From Vespa crabro (taxonomy: Eukaryota; Arthropoda; Insecta; Hymenoptera; Vespidae): 64,000 nucleotides of DNA. Shown here piece after piece: positions 11,487 to 25,133 of this stretch. How positions within the stretch are numbered: the first letter of the stretch is position 1; the number at the start of each line of letters is the position of its first letter. The notes below the pieces were generated by a model, which searched no databases, was not told where the DNA came from, and worked only from the letters and a program-made list of their open reading frames with translations. A program made the translations under genes and the position numbers. The stretch is from contig NC_060956.1 in NCBI RefSeq assembly GCF_910589235.1, positions 13,506,999 through 13,570,998 of the forward strand, written 5' to 3'.

Positions 11487-13495
11487 GTAAGTTTTCAATT
11501 TCAAATTTCATTTTTTGTTTATTTTTCTTTTTTTACATAATGATCTCGTACGACTAGTAAAATTCATTTAAATAAAAAACCAATACACAGGATTGATTGA
11601 TGAAGTTCCATGGTACTCACTTACACATAAAATGCTTATATAAAAATTATATTATCGTTTTTTCATTTTTTCTCCTTATACTTTTTTTTCCTAAAGATTA
11701 AATTGTGTTATCATTTTTTACCAATTCGGGTTATTTTGATTATTTTTTTACTTATGTAATGTCCTCGCACTATCATATATCTATAACGATCTAAATTTAG
11801 TATGCACGCGTTATAATCTCATTTTTTTTAATTTTTTTATTTCTGAATTTAAGCGATCCATGATATTGTTTGTGCTATTAATAAGATGTAAGATAATAGA
11901 TTATTTACTGTCTTAATGTATGGTATCATATTTGCTATTTTATGTCATATACACGTAATGATTCAATCATTTTTGTCGTTATTGATCCAATAATGCTGTT
12001 AGAGTATGCAATTAGAGTATTTAATTTTACTTATTTTCCTCTCTTCTTCGTTAACTTATGATCTTTTACCCATATTATTATTATCATTGCTATCAGTTAT
12101 ATAAAAGAAACAAATAAATGTAAATAAGTATATCATGCCATATGCTATTAATCATGAAGATAAAAATTGTCTCTAATATGTATTTTATTTATTCTGATAT
12201 ATATTTATATCAGAAGGACTGATAAATCTATATAATTATACAAATAAACTAGAACTTATTTATTGCTAACTAAAAATTTGAATAATCAAAAACAAATCAA
12301 AACTTTCTATTGTTGATAATAAAAAACGAAAAGTTTATGTACTCACGAATTCTCGTTCGTTCTCGTATATGTATGTACATACGAAATAAGTGAGTTAACG
12401 AAGTATACGTACTTCGATAATACTGACAATATTTCACAGTGAAATTGAAAGCGAACTTTTGTGTTCCATAATTCCACGTTTCATGTTCTTAAGTAAATAT
12501 ACCGTATAGACATAATTAAAATCGGAGTAGAATGGGATTGAAAAACGTTCATCTAACTATTTAATTTAGTCGTAAATCAGAGGAATCGTTTAAACATACT
12601 CGAAACGAACATAACTTCGATCGATTGAAGATCACTCCTTTCCTTTCTTTCTACTTTTAACGTAAACTCTTCTTACACATTCTTATAGCTTTCATTCTTC
12701 AGCTTTCTCTTTTCCTTTTTTTGAAAATAATTTCCTTGACTGAATAGTTTCTCTAATCTTGCAAATTAATAATTTTATTATAAATAAAATAATAATTTAA
12801 AAAATATTTAATTACAAATTGCAGTTAGTTTAGATTATTTATTAGTTTCATTAATAATAAATTTTTGAATTAATTAGAACATTAGAATAGTAGATAGTAT
12901 TATTTATTAATTTCATTAATTGTATTCTTCTCTTTTATTTCATTTATTGGATTGTGAATCAAGAAAAATTCTAACACAAGCTACGAACTAAGTAGCATTT
13001 AAAATTCACCAGAATCAATCGCCGGAAACTAGGATCCACCAAGAATCGCGACAACTAAATTCACCACAATTTAAAAATCTAAATAGTTTAAGACGAAAAT
13101 GTGGTGCAAGTTATGAAGAAAGTAGCATCTAAGATTCACTCAGGATCAATTATATAAGCATCAATCAAGGATTGCAAAAATAGATTTGCAAAAACCTAAG
13201 ATTTACCAAAAATTTAAATAATTAATTGTGTAACATCGATTGTAATTATTCTTGTCGCCAATAGAGAATTGTAATATTTAGTACAATAAACTCCAAGTTT
13301 AGCGCCTCAGCATTAAAATTTATCGAAGGGCAAAGCGTTACTACTAGTGCACATATTACAAAGAAAACAATATGCACAAACGCCAGTCGAAGTATATTCT
13401 TGGCGTACGCACTACATAACAACACAAACAATGTTTTTTACATTATCAAACTCGTATTTCTTGAATAATTATTTTTTTTAAATTGTTATTACAAG
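11487..13495 (+). other. Predicted first intron of the SDR gene, holding a diverged tandem duplication
   Basis: AT-rich, with no coding signal. At about 12975-13225 a unit of roughly 120 bp appears twice in diverged form. Compare CTACGAACTAAGTAGCATTT near 12982 with TTATGAAGAAAGTAGCATCT near 13111, both followed by a run resembling AATTCACCAGAATCAAT. Confidence 0.4.
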
Positions 13496-13500
13496 GAGAT

Positions 13501-16414
13501 ATGGCTCAAGTGTATACAGGTGCATTAGTCGTGGTGGATGTGCTCCTGACGCTCTTGAAAATTCTTTATTGTATTGGTGAAGCTATATATAAATTGTTCG
13601 TACCTACGAAAGAGAAAGACGTCACAGGTGAAATTGTTTTGGTAAGTATCAAAAATTCATCTATCGATTTATATCGAAAAGATATTTATATAAAAAATAT
13701 ATTTTTATAACAGATAACTGGAACTGGTCATGGAATTGGAAAGGAACTTGCTCTCAAATATGCCTCTTTGGGAGCTACAGTGGTGTGTTGGGACCTGAAT
13801 CAAGAAATGAATCAAGAAACAGTAGCAGAAATTAAAAAAATGGGTGGAACATCTGCTTACGCTTACAAGTACGCAGATCGCTTTAAATTAAATAAAATTA
13901 TTTGAAAAATAATCTTTGTGCATTCTTATCAATATTACGATTACAAATAATTAAGATCGATTTTCTTTTTTTTGCAGATGCGACGTCACGGATAGAGAAG
14001 AAGTATTAAGAGTTGCCGAAAGGGTTAAAGAAGAAGTAGGAAACGTTACAATACTAATTAACAATGCCGGTATAATGCCTTGCCACTCATTTTTGGATTA
14101 CACACCAGAAGAAATTAGAAAAATATTTGACGTCAATGTCTTGGCTCACTTTTGGGTAAATTCTAAATATTTCGATCGATCTAAAATATCAGTTAAGATT
14201 GTACATACATTCAAACGTTTTGCAGGTATTGCAGGCCTTCTTACCAAACATGATCACAAAAAATCATGGTCACATAGTGGCACTTTCCTCAATGGCTGGA
14301 ATAGTTGGACTGACTAACTTGGTACCGTATTGTGCATCGAAATTTGCAGTTCGAGGTAACGATGAGAGAATCAGATATCCGCAAAAATGATGAATTATTG
14401 TAATAATAATTACATTACATTTTATTTAATATCGTACAGGTTTCATGGAAGCCCTCAGCGAAGAACTTCGAGAATACTCTAAGGGAAAGAACTTGAACAT
14501 AAACTTTACGACTATTTATCCGTACATGGTGGATACTGGTCTCTGTAAAAAGCCTAAAATAAAGTAAGAAATTTTAATAAATAATAATTAAAAAAAGATT
14601 GGTATATAAAAAATATCACATAATATTATAATAATATTATATTATAAAATTTACATTTTATTATATTCACATGCAGATTGGATTGTTGGACTCAAGGTGG
14701 TAGGTTATATTAATTTATACGACAGATTTTATTATTTAAAGTAGTCGTTAAGGCTATTCATTACCCTAGGTTTTTTAATGGTTTACGCCATCAACGAGAA
14801 CAAGCGTAATTCTTGATCAATTTTGATGAACAAGGTTTCATTTTAAAAACGAAGATTTAATCTACCGCATATTGGTTTCGAATTTTTAAAAAAGCTTCAT
14901 TTTTTTGAAAATAAATCTTATTAAAAAATGTTATTATTTGGGAATAGTTTATGCACAAATAAAAACCTTTTTCAAAAATTCTAAACCAATTCGCTACAGA
15001 TTAAATCTTCATCTTTAAAGTGAGATCTTGTTCATAAAAATTAATAAAGAATTACTTTTGTTCTTTTTGATTGATGGCGTAAATGGTTTCCGACATTTTT
15101 TGCAAAGAAAAAATTTAGTACCATGGCGCTGCTCAAAATCTGTGGCAAAAAAAATAAAGCTCGTACCTCATTTTCACAGCACACTTGAATGATGTATGTT
15201 TATGTCCGTGAAGTAGCGATTATTTGCTTGGTTGTTACGTAAATAGCTGATGCTCAAATTTTTTGAACATTTCCAAACCCGAAGTGATAAGTTTCATGAT
15301 ACTCGCAAGGAGAAGCTACGTTAACTCACTCGATCATTTTAATAACCTTTGGCCAGATGATTCTATGGTAAGAATAAGAAAATACATATTCAATTGTTTA
15401 TATTAAAGGATCTGAGTTTCCGAAATATTATTAAATTTTGGAAAAATTTATAATTTCTTTTACATTTTATACACTAAAAAGATAGAGATTTTATAAGCAA
15501 CGTGAGCACACACATTGACAATCATTTAGATTCGTAATTTAGAAAATCTTAGGTTCGAGGCTAAATGATTCCGGTGGTTTTTTCTATTGTATCGATGTAA
15601 ACGAAAATAATGAATTAATTTACTTTTTTTTCCTTATTTGATAATTTAGTAAGGTGTTAGTTACTACTATCCAATCTTTTATATTTATTTCTTTCACTGA
15701 TAACTGACGTGAATTTCGCGGTAATCCATGCTATTGTAGATAGAACACAGCAGCAGTATTATATAAAGTATATACATTTATCGATTATTTTTCAAAATTA
15801 ATAATTAGTGAACATATATATTATACATAATTTTTAATAAAGATTATAACACGAGTTCGTTTCCACATTATCTACGAGAATTTTCTCAGCGCTATTTTAT
15901 TATGGTTTGCTCTGTAAAAGTTCACTTCATATTATTACTATTACTACTATTATTACTATAATAATAATATGTAGTGTAATAATATAGTAATAAAAGGAAT
16001 AATCAGAAGAAGAAATAGAAGAATATTTATAGAAATAGAAGAAATAGAAGAATATTTATATTGTATACATCGTGACATATATGATGACGGTAATTTATGA
16101 TAACAAAAGAAGGAAAAATGTATCATTTTACGTAGCGTTTGACGCACGACACTTTCAATCATATCCTTGAAAATTTCGACATATGATCGCCCATCAATAG
16201 ATACGTCTAATACAAACGACATATGAAAAAAGTACGAAACGTTTCTTTTGTTTTCGTCCATTTCTCCTTGTTTTTTACTACCTTATGATTGTTATATATT
16301 TGTTTCTACACTGTTTCTTATTCACGATCAGTCGAAGCTAATTGTCTTTATTATTATAATATAAAATGTATTAAATAATAACTAGATGTATATAAATAAT
16401 ATTTAAGTACATTT

Positions 16415-16445
<31 letters not shown>

Positions 16446-17196
16446 CAATAGTAGTAATAATAGTAATAGTAGTAGAGTGAACTAGTCCTACATATTTTTT
16501 ATCGCAGATTTATATACTAATTCTTATGTGTCATTTATATTTATTACTTTCTATGCATTTATTGTTAAACAAAAGCGTACCGACGTCATATGGATCACTG
16601 CGAAATACACGCTACCATCGAAGAAAGATGTTCATATGAAAGAATGAAAAGTATGAGTTTATAGTCTTCTAAACTACTTATTTTACTTACACGAAACCAA
16701 TTATTATATATGCGTGAGAAGGAATACCACAAGCTTATACAACGATACGATAGACACATGGTGGGAACAGTATTCCCCGCTTGTATCCGTATTTCATATT
16801 TTGTCTATATTTGTCGCTGAACAAAACACATGTTTTGAACAAAAGGTAGTGAACAGCCTTAGCGAATATAATTGTTTTCAAGGTAGTTAAGATTTCTTGT
16901 TTTGGCAATTATTCGATTTTGCAGGTTCACGAACATCTTGGCGATGCTTTCACCGAAAAAGACTGTTGATCTAATAGTAAGAGCACAAAGAAAGAACTAT
17001 TCAAATATATCCATCCCTAGAGCCTTGCTCCCATTAAACACAATGTTTAGGTAAAAAATATCGTATATATCATGTAAAATTGTAAATTCGAACGATTATT
17101 TAAATTATATTTATTTTTTATTACAGAAATTTGCCTGAAAAATCATTAAATCATATAACAGATTTCATTGACAGTGGCATAGAAGTATCGAATTAA
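13501..17196 (+). CDS. Short-chain dehydrogenase/reductase, SDR16C family (17-beta-HSD11/13 or epidermal retinol dehydrogenase 2 type)
   Basis: NAD(P)-dependent oxidoreductase, probably on retinoid, steroid or other lipid alcohols at the ER or lipid droplets. Coding exons 13501-13641, 13714-13868, 13978-14155, 14226-14355, 14440-14563, 16925-17050 and 17127-17196 join in frame to 307 residues, the usual family length. Seen: hydrophobic N-terminal anchor (about 6-28), Rossmann cofactor motif ITGTGHGIG (48-56), CDVTD (100-104), NNAG (127-130), N152, ALSSMAG with S180, and YCASK with Y193 and K197. The catalytic Asn-Ser-Tyr-Lys set is complete. The start is the ATG after an acceptor-like ACAAG. 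Intron 5 (2.36 kb) is unusually long for this gene and contains a foldback element and a possible alternative last exon. Substrate is not determinable from sequence. Confidence 0.94.
14677..14713 (+). other. Possible alternative terminal exon of the SDR gene
   Basis: A good acceptor (CACATGCAG, ending at 14676) is followed by a short frame in phase with exon 5. It would replace the last two exons with [12 protein letters not shown] and a stop at 14711-14713, giving a protein of about 254 residues without the C-terminal substrate-binding segment. It could equally be a chance acceptor or a decayed exon. Confidence 0.25.
14782..15083. mobile_element. Foldback/MITE-like palindromic element in the SDR intron
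   Basis: The sequence from TTTACGCCATCAA (14782) through about 14905 recurs as a diverged reverse complement from about 14960 to 15083 (ending TTGATGGCGTAAA). Blocks in both arms include GATGAACAAG/TATGAACAAG, GAAGATTTAATCT and ATTGGTTT. By eye the arms are about 75% identical, around 125 bp long, with a spacer of 50-70 bp. There is no coding capacity. A target-site duplication could not be defined, so the element family is open. Confidence 0.75.
15084..16924 (+). other. Rest of SDR intron 5
   Basis: Non-coding. It contains short ATT/ACT trinucleotide tracts at about 15930-15990 and 16420-16475. A 101-codon minus-strand frame (15956-16261) overlaps one of these tracts and shows no recognisable domain. 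No exon is needed here, because exons 5 and 6 join cleanly in phase. Confidence 0.5.
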
Positions 17197-18985
17197 TGGA
17201 ATGTTGATAATTATAATGAATTTTTCCTACGATAAAATTATTCATTATGTTAGTAAATTATATATATTATTGTATATCATACATGTTTGTATCAATCGAA
17301 TAATTTTTAATGTTGTAATCGACATTATGTGAAAAAATTTATGTATTATTAATTGTTAATCTAAAAATTTGACAAATGCGAGAGATTCATTATTATCATG
17401 TAAGTTAGAAATAAGTATATAAATTTATGATGTGTTAGGATAAAATAATTTTTACGTTATAATTATATTAATACGTGTATTTTCGTGTATATGCACAGTT
17501 TGTCATTGAATAGGAAAATACGCTGTGCTCTATTCTATTTGCTATAACTAATTATTATAAAACTAACAATCATGAAATGTATATTTTGTGTTGAAGTGTT
17601 TGTTAATTACAAATAAGTTTACAATCTATTCGTGAATATGTTTTACATATATAATGATAGAGATACTTAAAATAAATTAATTATTCTCTATATTTTATAT
17701 AAAAATGGAAATATCTATTGAACACTACATTTGAGAGACACAACTTTCAAACTTTATCGATAATTGTAGTTACAAATGCCATCTGAGGTAAAAAAAATTT
17801 TTTTTTTTTGATTCTATAATAAGTACTTGCATAAAAAAGATTATTATATCAAATATATACATTGAAGGTCGAGAAGAACCTGTGGGCAGAACATTATTAT
17901 TATATATCATATATACTCATATATGAGACATATACTGCTATTTGTGGTCAAAAAATACCGGAAATATATTATTTGTTGGTTATACGCATATGTAACAATT
18001 TTTTCAATAAAAGAAAATAAGCTAACTTTTGTCCTAAAACTGGCTAAAACATTGATTAAAGTAATAAGAAACTTATTAATTTAATATATTCTTAAAAATT
18101 TTTAATAATTTTTGTATTATATTATTAAAATATATTACAGATTTTTTGTATGAAAATGCCTAAATTATGCATGATTGAAAAATATAAAAAATAGAAATTA
18201 TTTCATTCTACAGATAGGTGTATAAGAAATATTTATATTATTTAATAAATTTCTTCTAATAAATAATAGCAATATATAATCAATTTCAGTTTTCTAAAGG
18301 ATTTAACTATACGTCAAAAGTGGTTCTATATTTGCAGATTAAGCTTAAATGATAATGTATCAAGTATTTGATAATTATTAATTATTGTAGACTATTAATA
18401 ATTATTAATGACTATTGTTATAAAATTTATTGTCCTTTTTGTATCCATTTCATGCGTTTTAATTTGGTGCCAAATGAGAATACAGACTATTTGATTTGGT
18501 AAGATTAAGAAGACCAACAATACTAACACTAGCAATAAGAAAACCAATTGGATCCTCCACAAAAGCTTAATTGGAACATGTTACAACATTTGTACAATAT
18601 CTCTATACAATATTTCATTCACAAATTACTACACTGGGAAATGCAATAAGAGACAAGATCACTCACAACATAGAGCAAAACAGTAAAATACGTGACAATA
18701 TAAGGAACAATTTGTTTCAAAAATCAAAACAAACAAAATTTCAGATTTGACCTAATCAATGGAAAATAAAGAATGTATTATTGATATAGAAATAACGAAT
18801 GCTATATGAATGCAATGCACTACTCAGTTTTTAATAAGAAATTGTTTGAATTATACCATACTGTTTTAGTGCTAGAGACAAATCATTTGTCAAATATCAA
18901 CATATGCTAGCAATAGTTAAATGCAGTACCATAAATTTGGAAATCGCATGTTCCATTCAGGCCCAGTTTTTATTGTTTCATTCAA
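17197..18985. other. 3' flank of the SDR gene, AT-rich
   Basis: Several candidate poly(A) signals occur within 500 bp of the stop codon. Nothing else is recognisable. Confidence 0.45.

Positions 18986-19067
<82 letters not shown>
18986..19067. repeat. (TTA)n microsatellite
   Basis: About 27 uninterrupted TTA units. They create an artificial poly-leucine frame on the plus strand. Confidence 0.97.
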
Positions 19068-19069
<2 letters not shown>

Positions 19070-19309
19070 ATCAAAACTTTCTTTTTTCTAGTTTTATCTT
19101 ATTTATACCATTATCATTGCTTATTGCTGGATTGTCTGATTAATCATCCATTAAAATTAAAAATTAATATATTGTACATACTTTTAGAAATAGATTTATT
19201 TTTATTTATTCCTTTTTGGGTAGATAAAACAATAAGCTTACCAGTTTCTTTAAAAAGATTAAAAGTTTGTCAATATGCGATCATTTATAGCATGTTCCAT
19301 TATTCTTCA

Positions 19310-20226
19310 CATTTTTCTCTATTTGTGATATTATTTTCTATTTAAGTGCTTACTTTTTTTATAAATAGTTACTAAAGATAATTATAGATGAGCTTCAAGA
19401 GAAACAATTCTCACCTTCCGTATTCCAAAGAAATATGCTCATAGAATGGAGACTCATAATCTTCATTTTCTTTAATTTTTATCTACAAATTTAAATGAAA
19501 TTGCATGACAAAATTACGAAAAATGAGCTCATTTCGTAAAAAATTTATTTTATCCTCAGCAACAGAAAAACTATAACATACTTTTACGTAAATTCCTTTC
19601 GAATTATTTTCATTGAACAATACCAAATCATTTTTTATAATAATTTCTCTCATAATGTTGATAATCTTTACAGATTACTTATTCCATAGCAATGGAATTT
19701 ATTTCGTTAGAAGATATTTTTGTTAAAACAACCTTCTGTTTGCGATAAATTGTTACAATATTTGAGGGCATTGTTAATTTGTTTTCATTTTGCGAACATT
19801 CATGCCCGTCATTTACTTCTAATTGTTCTTCATGTTCTGTAGAAAGACTCGAAAGAAACCCCATCCTAAAAACCGTTATACAGATCTTTCATTTAAGTAA
19901 CAACAAAGTTAGTTTACATTTATATCACTTGCGTTGCAAACATAGTCTATACCTTATGATACGTTGTAGCGTCTCTAACTTAACCTTTAGGATTTTCACA
20001 TACACTTTCTGACAATACAGTAACTGTTAGGCCTTTCCATTGATGTAAGATATAAGAAAATCCATTAATTGTAGCCAATTATTCGTCCCTATATTTTCTA
20101 ATGTTAAATGTAAGATGAACGATGAAAAAATTCATAAGGATAAAATTCTTACTGTTTACGTCTTACTTCCTTATGTCCGTATTTAAAGCCGATCCTTGAA
20201 ATTTTATAAATGCGACTCAAGAGCAT
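19310..20226 (-). other. Possible small multi-exon gene or decayed gene, product unknown
   Basis: Several exon-like pieces line up on the minus strand. First, 20167-20226 (ATG, MLLSRIYKISRIGFKYGHKE, then the consensus donor GTAAGA). Second, about 19990-20075, containing HQWKGLTVTVLSESVC, but every frame through its acceptor meets a stop. Third, after the acceptor TTTTTAG (just before 19866), a 61-codon frame starting MGFLSSLSTEHEEQ and ending AME with TAA directly at a GTAATC donor. Fourth, about 19413-19485, IKIKENEDYESPFYEHISLEYG between TTTGTAG and AG|GTGAGA. A last piece, REKCEE, could end near 19310. Biased, non-AT-driven amino acid use suggests real or former coding sequence. The in-frame stops mean either a pseudogene or wrong exon borders. 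No family recognised. Confidence 0.3.
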
Positions 20227-20229
20227 TGT

Positions 20230-21455
20230 GTTTTAGGTTTTAATAAATGAGTGTTTATGTAAACATAAAAGTTGATCATAAATGCTAAGCAATACAGCAT
20301 CACATATAGAAATTATAAATGACATTCATTCCTTTGATGATTTTGTAATAAAAATATATAAATATACACGACTAGTTTACATTGTAAATTTGGAAATATT
20401 AAAACATATGATATTGTAAATATATTATCAATGTATACTTATACTAAAACAAATTAACACAAAAATAAAGATGCAGTAAACAGCACTCAATACATAAGAA
20501 TTATATTTTCGCGTAATTTCTTCGATGATGATTGTGATTGGTCGAATTATGGCTTGTGGTAGGCGTATGCGATGCCGCTTATATACTACGACTTATAACT
20601 TTACGTACTTTTATTTATACATTTTACGTCAATGTATATATGAAAGGTTTAACTTGCTAAGCTCTTAAAGCTAAGAATTAGGTCGTAAACTTAAAATGTA
20701 AAATGTATAGTTCATGACAGACAATTGATCTAAAATGTAAAATTCAACGAATAACAAAAGCGGGAAAATATTCTTTTTAATTTATAAAGGTTTAATCTAA
20801 AAATATTAATGTAATTTGCTATTTCACCAAACAATAAATAAGCTTCTCTTTTATAATTTACTAACAATTTTGTATTGAATTGTCGATTTTGCATAGATAT
20901 AACATCTATTTAGATATACGAATATTAGGATTATTAATATTTAACAAAAGAAAATAATCTCATATTGAAAGTATCTAAATCGTTAAATAAACGTTTAATT
21001 AGATATTATATTTATATTTCTCTTCTTACTTAAGCTTCATTTTTAAAATTATTAAACATATAATATTGATTATGATCATTCATTCTATAAAACATTATAC
21101 ATTAAGTACATAATTTCATTAATTTATCATTAAAGCGTATACTCTGTGATAACTTTTGATTGTTTATCCAGAAGATGTATGCCATAAAAATTTCGTCCTT
21201 ACGGAATTTGTTGACATTATGTTTCAAGTTTTATGGACAAAAGTAAAAGGATTACTCTATTACAATTGGTCGATTTCCTACATTTATGTCTTACATCTTT
21301 ATGGAATTTTGTATATATGATCTTAAGCGAACCTGATATTTGGTGAATTAAAATCAATGACTTAAGTCTTTTTGTTCATAGTAGACTCGAAACTAATATG
21401 GAAAAATAAAGAAAATAAATAAATATATATATATATATCGTACTATAATAAATAA

Positions 21456-21507
<52 letters not shown>

Positions 21508-24500
21508 TTCTTTCTTTTATAAATATATATATTTTTATCTTTTATATATGTAGAACAAGTTAGAATCAAAAAAAGAAATATACATTGATTAACTAGTCGA
21601 AGATCGAAATTAAACATAGAAAACAAACCACTATAGTCATAATTAAACTTATTTGGACTTACGGCATTTAATTATAGAGTATGGCAGTAAAAAGTCATTA
21701 TTTTTAACAATAACTTATGTACCGTAGTAGAAGAAATGAAGAGGTGTGCAAAGATTTACATGTTTCTCACTACAAATGGGGAAATAACAATATATATAAT
21801 ATTCCACACATGCTCATGCGTATCGTACATATGTGATTTTATGAAAGATATAAATATATATAATATTATAATATATAAATTTCTTATTAAGATAGAAATC
21901 TTCATAAGAATATCAAGCCATCCAAATTCACAGACAAATAGTTTATTCATTAAAAGTATTGTTAAAAGATTAAAAAGAAAGCATCTGCAATACAATTAGA
22001 AATATAAACATATTCTACAGAGCATCTCCTTTGAAGTAGCTATTCCAATGGGAATAGGAACCACATGCTATCCTACATCAAAACAGAACAATTTATTGAT
22101 TATCTCATCCGGACAAATTACAAGGAATATATGAGATTATAAAAGAAACAAAATAGACGACATTTATTTGTCGCAACGTGTTGCTTATTTCAAGTAATTT
22201 TTAATATTCGTATAAGAGAATAAACAAAAATTGATCAATAAACGTTAATTATATATAAAAAATTTAATTGATATTGAGTATTTTCATTGCTGGAAATGAT
22301 TGCGAACAATCGGTCATGTTTAACATATTCTGAAGATTAAAGAAAATGATTGGATGGGATTGGATATTTTATGTAGCTTGTTTCTTTTATTGCAACATTT
22401 GTAGGAAAGAAGGTATTTTACGAAATTTTTGTTTTAAGGTGGTAACACTTATAGCTGATAAATCTTGATTATTTTATTCTATGGTTTTCCGTCAATTCTG
22501 CAGCACGGAATCTTTTTTTTTGAAGGTGCGTTTTCCGGTTTTTTCTATCACGCTACGAACTATTCAATATTAAAGTTACAATGTGATACTTAATAATATC
22601 AAAGATGGCTTTATGAGCATATTTTACCTGGTTATAATAAATTATGCTACATTTAATGAAAATTAATTTCTTCTGAGAAATGTAAGTTAATCGTTCTTTT
22701 AGACATTCAAATTTATATTTCTTTCAGTTCAGTAGTTCAACAAATCTTCTCTCTTTAATTATAAACTATTTTTTTAAGATTTTAGTTTTTTAGAAACTTT
22801 TTTAAGATTTTAGATTCTTAGAAACATATTTGTATAACAACATATATGTAAGAATAATCATAATTTTTAATATTTCTTATAAATATATTTGATTAAGGTA
22901 TAAGTACATCAATATGATTTTATGGATTTCTGCTAGTATTACTTGATGTAACTAACAATGGACTTGGCTTTGACTACAGTAATAATTCATTTCTATAGTC
23001 AATATATTAATAATGCAAGTATCATGGAAATGTCAAACGTTCACAAGGGATATTTATATTTCTGGAGCACCGTGGAACACAGTGGTAATAAAGAATATAA
23101 TATAATTTATAGTTCCTCTCTCTGGTAAAATAATGTTATGTAAGTAAGAAAATAATAGATCTTTTTATCTACAGGGTCTGGAGAATATACCTGATGAATA
23201 AAAAGTACAAAACCTATAAGCAAACGCTTATTGAGATTTTAGGATTTTAGACTCAATATATAAAGTAAGATACAACAATATCACTAATACTATTTAAATG
23301 TATTCACAACTGATCACTTATCATCATTTTATACAGTTGCAATATGTACCAATGTACTTTTGAAATGTTACATGTATCACTGATACAAAATATCTTCGAA
23401 TATTTTGTATCTTTTAGCCGATGTATGAAGTGTACCCGGTATTGTTTCCAGAATTCAACTCACCTTTTATCAACATGCAATATTTATTATATATTGTATA
23501 CATATTCATATATTTATGATTATCAGTATGATAGCATGCATTATCATCTGCTTAACTTTTACTTCATATATATTACCAACATTAAATTATACAAAATATA
23601 ATCTTTGGAACGTATTTATCAAATTTACAAAATGACAAAATGATTGAATTCATACTATATTAATTCCACATTATGAGTCTTGCTCATCTATAAATAACAC
23701 ATATTTTAATTTTTAGAATGTCATCGTTAATAAACAATATTGGTAGACTATATGAAAATATATAGTAATTTAAATACTCATGTGCAATTTTTTTACTACG
23801 TTAGTTACTTTTGTAATATTAATATATTACTAATCTTTACAATATAAAATAATGCTTTTCACTTAAACCCAACACACAAATAAAATAATAAATGTAATTC
23901 TTTTATACCTGAAAAAGGGATGTTTTTAAAAAAAATCATTAGTACTTATCATTTTTTCGTATATTTTTATTTGAAGCAAGATTGGGTCAAATATTGCTTT
24001 CAAGTTTTTTATTCTCGCAGGTTAAAATATATACGATGTTATTTGTGAGAGTTAATCGAGTAAGCAGTTCATGATAGTAACCAGATATCGTAACGATAGA
24101 AATTTGTCAGCAGCACACGTGTAAGACTATTTTTGAAATTGACGTCATTTGTTGCTATTAAACGAAAAAAGAATGAGCAAAGAAGGAGCATGTGCTTGCA
24201 TTTGATCATTTTTCGAGTACTTAGAAATTTCTTTTTAAATCTCGTATGTATCGCGTACAGAATCGAATATAGAATTATCAAATGGATCATACCTATAATA
24301 GCTTAATAATGTTTAGAAAACAAACGTAATAACATTTCTTAAATAATGTATTATGATACTAATACGAATTAGTTATAGCTAATATATGTGAAAACCATAT
24401 ATTATTCGCTTATCAAAGGAAATGTTTCAATGATTCCTTTTGTTATTCATTTGTCTTCGAACAGATCTACGTATTTACATTAGTGCGTTTCGACATCTTT

Positions 24501-24785
24501 CAAGTGGTTCATAGTCAATGTACCGAGTAGGACTAACTGTTTTTATCTGTAAGTATCGTAAATTTATATTGATAGTTTGATATGATACTACAAGAATAGA
24601 AAAAGAAACGAATGGAAGAACGTGAAATTTTTGGATATATATTATTATCCATGTTTATGACTGCGAATAGGTTATTTAAAATGCCTATCGATTTAATAGA
24701 CACATGTGTAATATGAAAAATTTATAATTTCTTGATATTTGTTAATTTATTTCTTGTTATTTTTATTCGATTTTTATACGTGTAG
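20230..24785. other. AT-rich gene-poor region
   Basis: No supported exon. A (TA)n tract lies at 21467-21503. The short open frames (for example 21736-21999 and 23344-23601) are Ile/Tyr/Asn-rich and have counterparts on the opposite strand, as expected by chance. A GC-richer spot near 20530-20590 contains an inverted CCAAT (GATTGGTCG at 20540) and could be a promoter for the minus-strand candidate gene at 19.3-20.2 kb. Confidence 0.45.
21467..21503. repeat. (TA)n microsatellite
   Basis: Uninterrupted TA dinucleotides, with shorter TA runs directly upstream. Confidence 0.95.
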
Positions 24786-25133
24786 ATGGGTTATCAAAGG
24801 ACTCTACAAATCGCATACGTTAAATTAAAGTTATTAGATTCAACACTTTCATATACGACGAGTTTGCACAAGTCTCAAGTTAATATACTATCTGGAATAG
24901 AACCTCAACTTGATATAGAAGTTGAAGTTAATTCTACCGTTGGGAATCGGTTCAAACTGAGTTTCCGGCCATCATTTTCTACTGCGCCATCGCAACCCGA
25001 CATCGCTAGTCTCAAATTTACCCGAATACGTGCCGTATGTGTGCTGCGTATGTGTGTGTTTTTGTCTTATCAAGTTGCACCTATCTTTCCTATTCATCAC
25101 AATCCTGAAAGGATTTATTCGTTGCTTTTGATA
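24786..25133 (+). other. Open frame bounded by splice-like signals, unknown
   Basis: A 118-codon frame begins MGYQRTLQIAYVKLKLLDST directly after an acceptor-like CGTGTAG. It reaches a strong donor, GATAC|GTAAGT, at 25134. Composition is less AT-driven than its surroundings. No domain is recognised, and the later part (CVLRMCVFLSYQ) overlaps GT-rich sequence. It might be an untranslated or coding exon of a gene whose other exons I cannot see, or chance. Confidence 0.2.

Noticed and set aside
18904..19143. Poly-leucine frame
   Set aside because: Created by the (TTA)n microsatellite.
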